Source of the DNA: Taklimakanibacter sp050251035
GTDB taxonomy: Bacteria; Pseudomonadota; Alphaproteobacteria; Rhizobiales; Aestuariivirgaceae
Length of the DNA: 64,000 nucleotides
Reading direction: 5' to 3'
NCBI GenBank assembly: GCA_050251035.1
Contig: JBFWNN010000026.1
Span: 8,269 to 72,268, forward strand
Both the position numbers and the translations under genes were made by a program. The notes under the pieces are model-generated. The model made no database searches. It saw only the letters and a list, made by a program, of their open reading frames with translations, and was not told the origin of the DNA. Below are positions 26,040-35,556 of this stretch, piece after piece; positions within the stretch are counted from its first letter, which is position 1, and every line of letters starts with the position of its first letter.

Positions 26040-26850
26040 CCGCGCGCGCTTTGCGGCTTTTCCTGACCGCGGCGGCCTGCCTGTTCCTGGTGCTGCCGCT
26101 CCTCGTCATCATTCCGGTGTCGTTCAGCGACAGCCCCTATCTCGCTTTTCCGCCGCCGGCCTATAGCCTCAGATGGTATCACGACTTCTTCACCAGCGAA
26201 GCGTGGATCGGCGCGCTGGTCGAGAGCCTCAAGATCGGCGTCATGGTCGGCATCCTCGCGACCGTGCTCGCCTATCTGGTGGCGGTCGCGCTGACCCAGG
26301 ATCTCGTGCCCTTCGGCCTCGGCGGCGCCATCCGCGGCGTCCTGCTCTTCCCGCTGATCATCCCGGTCATCGTCATCGCCATCGCGGTCTATGGCTTCTA
26401 CGCCGATCTCAAGCTGGTGGGCACGCGGCTCGGCATCGTCATGGCCCACACCGTGCTGGCGCTGCCGGTCGCCTATATCATCCTCGAAGCACGGCTCACC
26501 GGCCTCGGGCGGGTCCTGACACTCGCCTCCGAGTCGCTCGGCGCCACCTGGTGGCAGACCACCTGGCACGTGACCTTGCCCCTGGTGCGGCCCGCCTTCT
26601 TCGCCGCCTTCCTCTTCGCCTTCTTCACCTCCTTCGACGAGGCGGTGATCGTGAACTTCATCGGCGGCACGCAAGCCGTCACCTTGCCGAAGCTCATGTT
26701 TTCCTATCTGCGCACCGAATTGCAGCCGACGGTGGCGAGCGCCGCGACGCTGCTGGTCGCCATATGGATCGTCGGCTTCATCCTTTTCGAGGCCGGCCTC
26801 GCCTGGCGCAAGCGGTCGCTCGCCCGCGCCGGCGATGCGAGGGCGGCGGA

Positions 26851-26854
<4 letters not shown>
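26036..26854 (+). CDS. polyamine-type ABC transporter permease (PotC-like)
   Basis: 272-residue second permease with about six membrane helices. The EAA loop LASESLGATWWQTTWHVTLPLVRPAFFAAFLFAF contacts the ATPase, and FTSFDEAVIVNFIGG is a PotC-type ending. The start overlaps the upstream stop and the stop overlaps the ATPase start, each as ATGA. Confidence 0.9.
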
Positions 26855-28014
<1,160 letters not shown>

Positions 28015-28113
28015 GGTGAGACGCCCGGAACCGGAAAGATATGGGAGAGCACGCCGTCACTGCGGCGCGCTTTTCCAGCTTGCACGATGCTTCAGGGGAA
28101 TCGTTCCGAGCCG

Positions 28114-29463
28114 TCAGGCCCGCTTCGCATGAGATCGTTCGTCGATCCAGCGCTTGGCCTTGTACTCGCTGCGGCCGATCGTGCCGGGCGCCAGGATCTC
28201 GACGACGAACTGGATGCCGGTGGTGTCGCGCATGCGCTCGGCCAGGCCGCGGCGATAACCCTCCATCTCCTCGTCCGACAGAATCCGCTTCGGCGCGACG
28301 CGCAAGGTCGCGACATCGGCCTGGTTGCGGTCGGAGGTGAGGACCACCTGATATTCATCGAGGGTCTGATCGGCGAAGAGAGCGCCGTCCACCGCCTGTG
28401 GCCAGATATTGACGCCCTTCACCTTGCGCATGTCGTCGAGGCGGCCGATCGAGGCGGCCTCGATGCCGGCGAAGGGCCGCCCGCAGGAGCAATAGCGGTG
28501 CTCGCGATAGATGCCGCGGTCGCGCATGCGGCAGCGGATGAGGGGCGTGTCGGTGTGATAGAGGCTGGTGATGACGATCTCGCCCATCTCGCCGTCGGCG
28601 ACATGCTTGCCGGTCTGGGGATCGACGACCTCGAACAGGACGAGGCTGTCGATATTGTGAAGCATGCCGGGGCGATCCCGGCTGCCGATGCCGGCCTCGC
28701 AGCTGAACATGTGGTCGTTGCGCGACTGGGTCGAGCCATAGCGGTCATAGATCCTGGCGCCCCACATTTCCTCGAGGCGCTCAAACCAGGAGAAGCCGGC
28801 GCCTTCGCCGCCGGTCAGCAGCACTTCGGTGCCGAGCGTCGCCGGGTCCGGGCACAGCGCGGCGAGATGACCAAAATAGGAGGTGGTGCCGAACAGCGCC
28901 TTGGGGCGATAGCGGCGCATCAGCTCGATCTTGCGAGGGGCGTCGTAATTGCCGACCGCGAACACCGTCTGGCCGTTGCCGACGGCGCCATGATATTCGC
29001 AGCGGCCGCCGGTCATCATGGTGACGGGCAGAGTGAGGAACACGCGGTCGCTCGGCACGAGTCCCGACCAGCGCATCAGATAGCCATAGATGTGCTCGGT
29101 GGTCTTGAACTCCTGCGCGGTCTGCGAATGGATCTCGACGCCCTGACCGGAGGTGCCGCTGGTGTTGGTGATGATCATCGGCACATTGAGACTCAAGGCA
29201 TGGCGGTGGCGGCGGCCGAAAGGCGGCGCCATCGCCTGGTCCTCGACGAAATCCTGTTTCTCCACCGTGGGCACCATCGCGGTGAAGTCGGCGAGCGTCC
29301 GTATCTTGTCGAGGACGACGCCGGCCGCCCGCCACTTGTCGCGATAGAACTCGTTTTCGGCCCAGGCCTTCGCCAGGAGGCGCTTCAATGTCGCGAACTG
29401 CCCGGCCAGCACCGCCTCGCGGCTCGAGGTCTCGACTGCAGGATGATGAAGCCTTCGTTCCAT
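28114..29463 (-). CDS. phenylacetate-CoA ligase (PaaK) family adenylate-forming enzyme
   Basis: 449-residue AMP-forming acyl-CoA ligase of the PaaK family. The P-loop TNTSGTSGQGVEIHSQT (family TSGTTG), the A5-type motif YDRYGSTQSRNDH and the hinge motif GRLDDMRKVKGVNIWP are present, together with YCSCGRPF. It would activate an aromatic or alicyclic carboxylic acid to the thioester that enters the dehydrogenase/hydratase/SDR pathway at 20-23 kb. The promoter region carries the perfect 22-base palindrome of this block. Confidence 0.87.
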   Translation of the reverse strand: MERRLHHPAVETSSREAVLAGQFATLKRLLAKAWAENEFYRDKWRAAGVVLDKIRTLADFTAMVPTVEKQDFVEDQAMAPPFGRRHRHALSLNVPMIITNTSGTSGQGVEIHSQTAQEFKTTEHIYGYLMRWSGLVPSDRVFLTLPVTMMTGGRCEYHGAVGNGQTVFAVGNYDAPRKIELMRRYRPKALFGTTSYFGHLAALCPDPATLGTEVLLTGGEGAGFSWFERLEEMWGARIYDRYGSTQSRNDHMFSCEAGIGSRDRPGMLHNIDSLVLFEVVDPQTGKHVADGEMGEIVITSLYHTDTPLIRCRMRDRGIYREHRYCSCGRPFAGIEAASIGRLDDMRKVKGVNIWPQAVDGALFADQTLDEYQVVLTSDRNQADVATLRVAPKRILSDEEMEGYRRGLAERMRDTTGIQFVVEILAPGTIGRSEYKAKRWIDERSHAKRA

Positions 29464-29528
29464 GTGCCTTCCGATGCTGCCTTTCCATTCCGGGGCTCAG
29501 GGTCGGCACGATAACCGGCTTTATCGTG

Positions 29529-29550
29529 TGTGTCTATTAAAATAGACACA
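29529..29550. promoter_or_regulatory. perfect 22-base palindrome upstream of the CoA ligase gene
   Basis: Arms TGTGTCTATT (29529-29538) and AATAGACACA (29541-29550) flank AA, a perfect 10-bp inverted repeat 66 bases before the ligase start. A second half-site TGTCTATT (29595-29602) followed by a degenerate right arm lies 46 bases upstream. This is the best copy of a motif that recurs at 18.58 kb and 23.92-24.02 kb, and it is a strong operator candidate. Confidence 0.6.
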
Positions 29551-29690
29551 ATGAAATAAACTTCGCTATTATCACTTATATTTTTGTCTCATTCTGTCTA
29601 TTTTAAAGGTCATTTACTATTGAAGGAGACGCGGGTGGTTCGGCGGCACGCCGCGCGACCGGGCGTTTCTCAGGCAAAAATTAAGGGTGC

Positions 29691-29897
29691 TTATCTCCGG
29701 TCGCGCTTGCGCGAGAGGGCAATGAGAACGAGGCCGGCCAAGGCCAGGAGCACGCCCCAATAGATCCAGGGCGTCTGATTGATCATGAAGCTTTCGGCCG
29801 GATACGGGAAATAGCCGCTGCCCTGGCCGATCCAGACCAACCCCAAGAGAACCATCAAGCTGCCGATGATCCGCAAGACGATGCGCGTCAGCGCCAT
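29691..29897 (-). CDS. conserved small two-helix membrane protein
   Basis: 68 residues with two membrane helices (about 8-26 and 44-62) around the conserved loop GQGSGYFPYPAESFMINQTPWIYWG, then a basic tail SRKRDRR. Small proteins with this GYFPYP loop are widespread in Hyphomicrobiales; no function is known to me. AAGGAGA lies 7 bases before the ATG. It sits between the CoA ligase and LysR genes and appears unrelated to them. Confidence 0.8.
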   Translation of the reverse strand: MALTRIVLRIIGSLMVLLGLVWIGQGSGYFPYPAESFMINQTPWIYWGVLLALAGLVLIALSRKRDRR

Positions 29898-29948
29898 GGG
29901 CCCGTCTCCTTCTTCACCGGACGGAGCCTACCCGCTTCGGGCCCGGTT

Positions 29949-30857
29949 TCAAGGCCGGATCTGCTGCAGGAATGCCAGCGTCAGGCGGTCCAGCCGATGC
30001 TCGGAATTGATCGCGATCTCGAAGGTCGACTTGTGGGTGAAGCGCCCGGGCAGGATCGGGCGCATATGATCGCTCCTGGTCCATACCGCAGCATAGTGCA
30101 CCGGCATGAAGCCGATGAACTGGCCGGACAGAACGAGATGCGCCATGGCCTCCATGTCGGTCACGGTGGCGCCGCCGGTCACGCTGTCATTGGCGAGCTC
30201 GACATGGCTCGGCAAATGGCTGCGGATGACATAGCGGCAGTCGCGCAGCTCGGCCATCTCGATGCGGTCCGGCGCCCGGCCGAACAGCGCATGGCCGCGC
30301 CCGCAATAGAGCTCATGCAGCTCCTCGAGCAGCGACTGGTACTGGAGGCCCGGCACGTGATGATAGAAAGCCGAGATGCCGATCTGCAGCTTGCCGTCCA
30401 GAACACCGCGCTCGATATCGGGCGGCTCCATCACATGCAGCGCCAGATGCACTTGCGGATGCCTCAGGCTGAAGCGGCGCACCAGGTCGGAGAGCCGCAT
30501 GTCGGGATTGGTGACGGTCGAATCGACGATGCCGATCTCCAGCCGACCGACGAGCTCCTCGCGCAGCTGGCTCACTTCGCGGACGAAGGCGACATGCGAT
30601 TTGAAGATCGCGGTCGCCGCCTCATAGACCTTCTGGCCCTCGCTCGTCAGGCTGAAGCCGGCGCGCCCGCGCTGGCACAGGCGCAGGCCGAGCCGGTCCT
30701 CGAGCGCCGCCATCTTGCTCGAGATCGCGGCGGCCGAAATGTTCATGCGCGCCTGGGCGGCGGAGAAGCCGTTGCTTTCCACGATGACGCAGAACATGCG
30801 CAGGAGATTGACGTCGATGCCGTCCAGGGCAATCTGCGGCTTGGCTTCGCGCGGCAT
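29949..30857 (-). CDS. LysR-family transcriptional regulator
   Basis: 302-residue LysR protein. The helix-turn-helix lies at about 14-70 (VNLLRMFCVIVESNGFSAAQARMNISAAAISSKMAALEDRLGLRLCQRG) and an effector domain follows. It shares LYCGRGHALFG and MEAMAHLVLSGQFIGFMPVHYA with the LysR protein at 16637-17602. It diverges from the BMP importer/ammonia-lyase unit that starts at 30981 and is its likely regulator. Confidence 0.9.
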   Translation of the reverse strand: MPREAKPQIALDGIDVNLLRMFCVIVESNGFSAAQARMNISAAAISSKMAALEDRLGLRLCQRGRAGFSLTSEGQKVYEAATAIFKSHVAFVREVSQLREELVGRLEIGIVDSTVTNPDMRLSDLVRRFSLRHPQVHLALHVMEPPDIERGVLDGKLQIGISAFYHHVPGLQYQSLLEELHELYCGRGHALFGRAPDRIEMAELRDCRYVIRSHLPSHVELANDSVTGGATVTDMEAMAHLVLSGQFIGFMPVHYAAVWTRSDHMRPILPGRFTHKSTFEIAINSEHRLDRLTLAFLQQIRP

Positions 30858-30873
30858 ACTTAAGCTCAGGCAG

Positions 30874-30892
30874 AAATAAAGTTCATTTATTT
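30874..30892. promoter_or_regulatory. AAATAAA-N5-TTTATTT inverted repeat between LysR and BMP importer
   Basis: A perfect 7-bp inverted repeat with spacer GTTCA lies 16 bases upstream of the LysR start, within the 123-base divergent gap (30858-30980). It is a plausible LysR binding or promoter element, but it is AT-rich and short. Confidence 0.35.
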
Positions 30893-30980
30893 AATATCGA
30901 CTATAAGTAATTCCTGATCAAGACTGTCCCTCGCCAAGAACGAGCCGCGGCGCAGCCGCTGCCAATCAAGGGAGAGAGAC

Positions 30981-31934
30981 ATGATCATCAGCAGACGGTC
31001 ATTCATTGCCATGTGCGGGACGGCCGCCGGATTAGCCGTGTTCAAGCCCGCCGCCGCCGATACGATGAAAGTGGCCATCGTGATGCCCGGCAACATCACC
31101 GACAAGTCGTGGAGCCAGTCCGGCTATGAAGGCATCATGCAGGCCAAGGACAAGCTCGGCATCGAGGTCGCCTATAGCGAGAAGGTGGCCCAGGCCGACC
31201 AGGCCGAGGCGATGGCCGACTATGCGCGGCGCGGCTACAAGCTGGTCATCGGCCATGGCGGCGAGTTCCAGGATGCCGCCAAGCGCGTCGGCCCCAAATA
31301 TCCCGACACCCTCTTCGTGGTGAACAACGGCCAGTTGGGCGGCGGCAATATCGCCTCCGCCGATTTCAACTTTCGCCAGTTCGGCTATCTCATGGGCTAT
31401 CTCGCCGGCAAGATGTCGAAGAGCGGCAAGGCCGGGTGGATCGGGGCCCAGAAGATCAAGTTCTCGCTCGATCTCAACTCCGCCTATGAGGAAGGCTTCA
31501 AGGCGGCGGGCGGCAAGGAAGTCTTCACCGCCTACACCAACGACTGGGACGACATCGCCAAGGGCAAGGAAGCCGCCCTCAACCAGATATCGCAAGGCGC
31601 CGACGTCATCTTCCCGACCATGGACAATGCCGTGATCGGCAGCCTGCAGGCCTGCAAGGAGAAGGGCGTGTGGGCTTTCGGCCTCTATTACGACGCCGTC
31701 GTCGACTGGCCGGACACCGTGCTGCAGTCGGCCATCTTCGACATCAAGGGCGCGATGCTCGACTATATCAAGTTCGCGCAAGAGGGCAAGCTCGAGGGCA
31801 AGAACTACAATTTCGACCTCAAGACGCCGGAAGCCGCCCGCATCGGCTCATTCCACAAGGCCGTGCCGGAAGATGTCCAGAAGGAAGTCCTGGCGCTCGC
31901 CGAGAAGATGAAATCGGGCGAATTGAAGCCCTGA
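30981..31934 (+). CDS. BMP-family ABC transporter periplasmic binding protein
   Basis: 317-residue receptor of the BMP (PnrA/Med) family, whose members bind nucleosides or nucleobases. The signal peptide has a twin-arginine-like start (ISRRSFIAMCGTAAGLAVFKPAAA). MKVAIVMPGNITDKSWSQSGYEGIMQAK, GYKLVIGHGGEFQDAAKRVGPKYPD and GADVIFPTMDNAVIGSLQACKEKG are typical of the family. GGGAGAG precedes the ATG. It is the first gene of the unit continuing through two permeases into the ammonia-lyase and ureohydrolase genes. Confidence 0.88.
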   Translation: MIISRRSFIAMCGTAAGLAVFKPAAADTMKVAIVMPGNITDKSWSQSGYEGIMQAKDKLGIEVAYSEKVAQADQAEAMADYARRGYKLVIGHGGEFQDAAKRVGPKYPDTLFVVNNGQLGGGNIASADFNFRQFGYLMGYLAGKMSKSGKAGWIGAQKIKFSLDLNSAYEEGFKAAGGKEVFTAYTNDWDDIAKGKEAALNQISQGADVIFPTMDNAVIGSLQACKEKGVWAFGLYYDAVVDWPDTVLQSAIFDIKGAMLDYIKFAQEGKLEGKNYNFDLKTPEAARIGSFHKAVPEDVQKEVLALAEKMKSGELKP

Positions 31935-31957
31935 GCCCATCTTGATCATGCATCGGG

Positions 31958-31982
31958 CGGGGAAGCATCCTATGCTTCCCCG
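31958..31982 (+). terminator. intercistronic hairpin after the BMP receptor gene
   Basis: An 11-bp stem (CGGGGAAGCAT with ATGCTTCCCCG, loop CCT) lies between the receptor and ATPase genes. No T-run follows, so it is more likely an mRNA-stabilising or partial-termination element than a full terminator. Confidence 0.5.
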
Positions 31983-32007
31983 GCCTCCTTCACCGCGGGC
32001 AGGATCG

Positions 32008-33522
32008 ATGGATCACATTGTCATTGATGGGATCACCAAGTCGTTCGGCGCGTTCAAGGCCCTCGACACGGTCTCGATCACCATCGCCAAGGGCGCCATC
32101 CACGCGATCCTGGGCGAGAACGGCGCCGGTAAGACGACTCTGATGAACATCCTCTACGGGCTCTACCGGCCCGACGAGGGCCACATCCTGCTCAACGACT
32201 CACCCCTCACGATGACGTCGCCGCGCGATGCCATCGCGCGGGGCATCGGCATGATCCATCAGCATTTCATGCTGGTGAACTCGCTCACCGTCACCGAGAA
32301 CATCGTGCTCGGTCTCGACCGCGGCCTCGAGCAGGTCGACTTCAAGACGCATGAGAGGCGCATCCGCGAGCTCAGCCATGGCATCGGCTTCGACATCGAT
32401 CCCGGCGCCGAGATCTGGACGCTGCCCATGGGCATGCGCCAGCGCGTCGAGATCCTGAAGGCGCTCTACCGCAGGGCCGAGGTCCTCATCCTCGACGAGC
32501 CGACCAGCGTGCTGGCGCCCTCCGAGATCGGCTCCTTCCTCGACAGCCTGAAGGCGCTGCGCGCCGCCAACCACACCATCTTGTTCATCACCCACAAGCT
32601 CGAGGAAGTGATGCAGGTGGCCGACCGGGTGACGGTGATGCGGCATGGCAGGGTGACCGACGAGGTCGACGCCAAGGACACGACGTCGCGGCAGCTGGCG
32701 CGGCGCATGGTCGGGCGCGACGTGATCACGAACCTGAAACGGGTGAAGAGCGCGCCCGGCGATGTCGTCCTCAAATGCGAAAAGCTCGTCGCCACCAATG
32801 ATCGCGGGGTGCGCGCCCTCGACGAGCTGAGCCTCGAACTGCACGCCGGCGAGGTTCTGGGCGTCACCGGCGTCGACGGCAACGGCCAGCGCGAGCTCAG
32901 CGAGGTCATCGCGGGCCTCAGGCCCCTCGACGGCGGCCGCGTCCTCGCGGGCGAACGCGACATCGGCCCGCTCGGCGTCAAGGCGCGCAAGAACGAAGCC
33001 GGCATCGGCTTCGTGCCCGAGGACCGGCAGCAAACCGGTCTCGTCCTCGACTATCCGGTGGCGACCAATCTCATCCTGCGCGACTATGACCGTCCGCCCG
33101 CCTCGCGCCGCGGCATCCTCGATTTCGCCTATATGGCGAGGAACGCCGTCGAGCTCGTCAAGCGCTATGACGTACGCCTGCGCTCGCCGCAGCAGCCGGC
33201 ACGCTTCCTCTCCGGCGGCAACCAGCAGAAGGTCATCCTGGCGCGCGAGATCGAGGCGAAGCCGCGCATCCTCGTCATCATGCAGGCCTGCAAGGGGCTC
33301 GATATCGGTGCCATCGAATTCGTGCAGAACACCATCTTCGACCTGAAGAAGGCCGGCGTCGGTGTCCTCTATATCTCGACCGAGCTCGAGCATGTCATGG
33401 ACATCGCCGACCGCATCGCGGTCATGTATCGCGGCCGCATCACCGGCATCCTGGCGCCGGAGGAGGCCACGCCGGAAAGGTTCGGCGAGCTGATGGCCGG
33501 GGTCGCGGGGGAGGCCGCCTGA
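32008..33522 (+). CDS. nucleoside-type ABC transporter ATPase with two ATPase domains
   Basis: 504-residue tandem ATPase as used by BMP/nucleoside importers. The first domain has Walker A GENGAGKTT, the signature LPMGMRQRVEILKAL and Walker B LILDEPTSVLAPSE. In the second the Walker A is degenerate (GVDGNGQRELSE, usual for this family), the signature is LSGGNQQKVILAREI, and the Walker B region reads VIMQACKGLDIGAIE where relatives have QPTRGLD. The ATG at 32008 has AGGA upstream. The stop overlaps the first permease start. Confidence 0.88.
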   Translation: MDHIVIDGITKSFGAFKALDTVSITIAKGAIHAILGENGAGKTTLMNILYGLYRPDEGHILLNDSPLTMTSPRDAIARGIGMIHQHFMLVNSLTVTENIVLGLDRGLEQVDFKTHERRIRELSHGIGFDIDPGAEIWTLPMGMRQRVEILKALYRRAEVLILDEPTSVLAPSEIGSFLDSLKALRAANHTILFITHKLEEVMQVADRVTVMRHGRVTDEVDAKDTTSRQLARRMVGRDVITNLKRVKSAPGDVVLKCEKLVATNDRGVRALDELSLELHAGEVLGVTGVDGNGQRELSEVIAGLRPLDGGRVLAGERDIGPLGVKARKNEAGIGFVPEDRQQTGLVLDYPVATNLILRDYDRPPASRRGILDFAYMARNAVELVKRYDVRLRSPQQPARFLSGGNQQKVILAREIEAKPRILVIMQACKGLDIGAIEFVQNTIFDLKKAGVGVLYISTELEHVMDIADRIAVMYRGRITGILAPEEATPERFGELMAGVAGEAA

Positions 33523-34616
33523 TGGCGCGCGCGATGCAATTCATCTATGCGACGAAAACCGTATGGGCGGTGATCCTGTCGCTCCTCGTCGGCTCGATCC
33601 TGATGCTGATCGCCGGCGCCAATCCGATCGCCGCCTATCGCTCGCTGTTCGGCGAGGCCTTCTTCGACTATTACGGCTTCGGCGCCACGCTGGTGAAATT
33701 CTCGCCCATCCTGCTCGCCGGCCTCGCAGTCGCGATCCCGCTCAAGGCGGGATTGTTCAATGTCGGCGCCGAGGGCCAGATCTACATGGGGGCGCTGTTC
33801 TGCGCCATCGCCGCGCTCTATCTGCCGGAAATGTACTGGCCGCTGCATCTCCTGATCTGCGCCCTCGCGGGCGCCGCCGGCGGCGCCTTCTGGGCCGGGA
33901 TCGCGGGCTGGCTCAAGGCCTATCGCGGCATCAACGAAGTCATCGTGACGCTGCTCCTCAACTATGTCGGCATCAACATCGTCAGCTATGCGGCGGGCGG
34001 GCCGATGATGGAGGAAGGCGCGCCCTATCCCTATTCGCGCGAGATCCCGGCGAGCCTGTTCCTGCCCCATATCATGAGCCCGACCGACGCCCATGTCGGT
34101 GCCATCGTCGGCGTGCTGCTCGCCGTCGTCCTGGCGCTGGCTCTCAAATATACGACCTTCGGCTTCGCGGTGACCACCGTCGGCAGCAATCCGCAGGCGG
34201 CGCGCTATGCCGGCATCTGGGTGCAGAGGCAGATGGTCGCCACCATGGCGCTCGGCGGCGCGCTCGCCGGCCTCGCCGGCGCCTTCGAGATCCTCGGTGT
34301 CAAATACCGCCTCTTCCACATGTTCAGCCCGGGCTACGGCTTCGACGGCATCGTCGTCGCCTTCATGGCCGCCGCCAACCCGATCCTGGTGCCGGTCGCC
34401 GCCTTGTTCTTCTCCGGCCTCAGGTCCGGCGCCCAGTTCATGCAGCGCGCCTCCGGCGTCGACAGCACCGTGATCGACGCCATCCAGGGCCTGGTCGTCA
34501 TCTTCGTCGCCGCGAGCCTCGCGATCAAGTTCAGCGACTCGCCCTGGGGCAAGATCCTGGCGCGGCGCCGCGCCCTCGAAGCCCAGCTCACGCCCGGGGA
34601 GAAACAGAATGTTTGA
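33522..34616 (+). CDS. nucleoside-type ABC transporter permease 1
   Basis: 364-residue BPD_transp_2 permease with about ten membrane helices, matching YufP/RnsC-type partners of BMP receptors. GLFNVGAEGQIYMGALF, the family's hallmark loop, and YRGINEVIVTLLLNYVGINIVSYAAGGPM are clear. The start overlaps the ATPase stop (TGATG) and the stop overlaps permease 2 by 8 bases, so the three are coupled. Confidence 0.9.
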   Translation: MARAMQFIYATKTVWAVILSLLVGSILMLIAGANPIAAYRSLFGEAFFDYYGFGATLVKFSPILLAGLAVAIPLKAGLFNVGAEGQIYMGALFCAIAALYLPEMYWPLHLLICALAGAAGGAFWAGIAGWLKAYRGINEVIVTLLLNYVGINIVSYAAGGPMMEEGAPYPYSREIPASLFLPHIMSPTDAHVGAIVGVLLAVVLALALKYTTFGFAVTTVGSNPQAARYAGIWVQRQMVATMALGGALAGLAGAFEILGVKYRLFHMFSPGYGFDGIVVAFMAAANPILVPVAALFFSGLRSGAQFMQRASGVDSTVIDAIQGLVVIFVAASLAIKFSDSPWGKILARRRALEAQLTPGEKQNV

Positions 34617-35553
34617 ATGGCTCGACCTGACGCTGGTGACCGATGTGCTGCGCACCAGCCTGCGTCTCATGGTGCCGATCGCCTTCGCGGCATTGGGCGG
34701 CGTCATCTGCGAGCGTGGCGGCGTCTATAATGTCGGCATGGAGGGCATGATGCTGTTCGGCGCCTTCGGCGCGGCGCTCGGCACGTTCCTCACCGGCAGC
34801 CCGGTGATGGGCGTCGCCGTCGGCATCCTGCTCGGCGCCATGGGCGGCGGTGTCCTCGGCATCCTGTCGATCCGCCTCAATGTCAACCAGATCGTCACCG
34901 GCATCGCGATCAATCTCGTGGCGCTCGGCCTCACCGCCTTCCTGGCGCGCCTCATCTTCGGCCTCGACGCCACCACCAAGACACTCGCCGGCTTCACACC
35001 CTGGGCGATACCGGGCCTCTCCGCCATCCCGGTGATCGGCCCGGTCTTCTTCGACCAGGATCCGCTCATCTATCTGCTCTATCTCCTGGTGCCGTTCCTC
35101 TACTGGCTGCTCTATCGCAGCGCCTTCGGCCTGCAGGTGCGCGCCACCGGCGAGAATCCGGGAGCCGCCGACTCGGCCGGCGTGCCGGTCTATGGCGTGC
35201 GCTTCCTGTGCACCCTGATCTCGGGCGGCCTCGCCGGCCTCGGCGGCGCCTATATCGTCGTGTCGCAGGTCTTCGTCTTCACCGAGCATATGAGTGCCGG
35301 CAAGGGCTTCATCGCGCTCGCCGCCATCATCCTCGGGCGCTGGGATCCGGTGGGCGCGCTGCTCGCCTCCTGGTTCTTCGGCTTCTGCGACGCGCTGCAA
35401 TTGCGCCTGCAATTCGCCAACCCCTCCGTGCCCTATCAGATCTTCACCGCCCTTCCCTATGTAGCCTCGATCCTCGCCCTCATCGGCCTCTATGGCAGGG
35501 TCAAGCCGCCCGCCGCGGTCGGCCTGCCCTATCAGCGCGAATCGAAGACCTGA
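34609..35553 (+). CDS. nucleoside-type ABC transporter permease 2
   Basis: 314-residue BPD_transp_2 permease (YufQ/RnsD type). ERGGVYNVGMEGMMLFGAFGA, NVNQIVTGIAINLVALGLTAFL and SAGKGFIALAAIILGRWDPVGALLASWFFGF are diagnostic. It ends 3 bases before the ammonia-lyase gene, tying import to that enzyme. Confidence 0.9.
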   Translation: MFEWLDLTLVTDVLRTSLRLMVPIAFAALGGVICERGGVYNVGMEGMMLFGAFGAALGTFLTGSPVMGVAVGILLGAMGGGVLGILSIRLNVNQIVTGIAINLVALGLTAFLARLIFGLDATTKTLAGFTPWAIPGLSAIPVIGPVFFDQDPLIYLLYLLVPFLYWLLYRSAFGLQVRATGENPGAADSAGVPVYGVRFLCTLISGGLAGLGGAYIVVSQVFVFTEHMSAGKGFIALAAIILGRWDPVGALLASWFFGFCDALQLRLQFANPSVPYQIFTALPYVASILALIGLYGRVKPPAAVGLPYQRESKT

Positions 35554-35556
35554 GCC

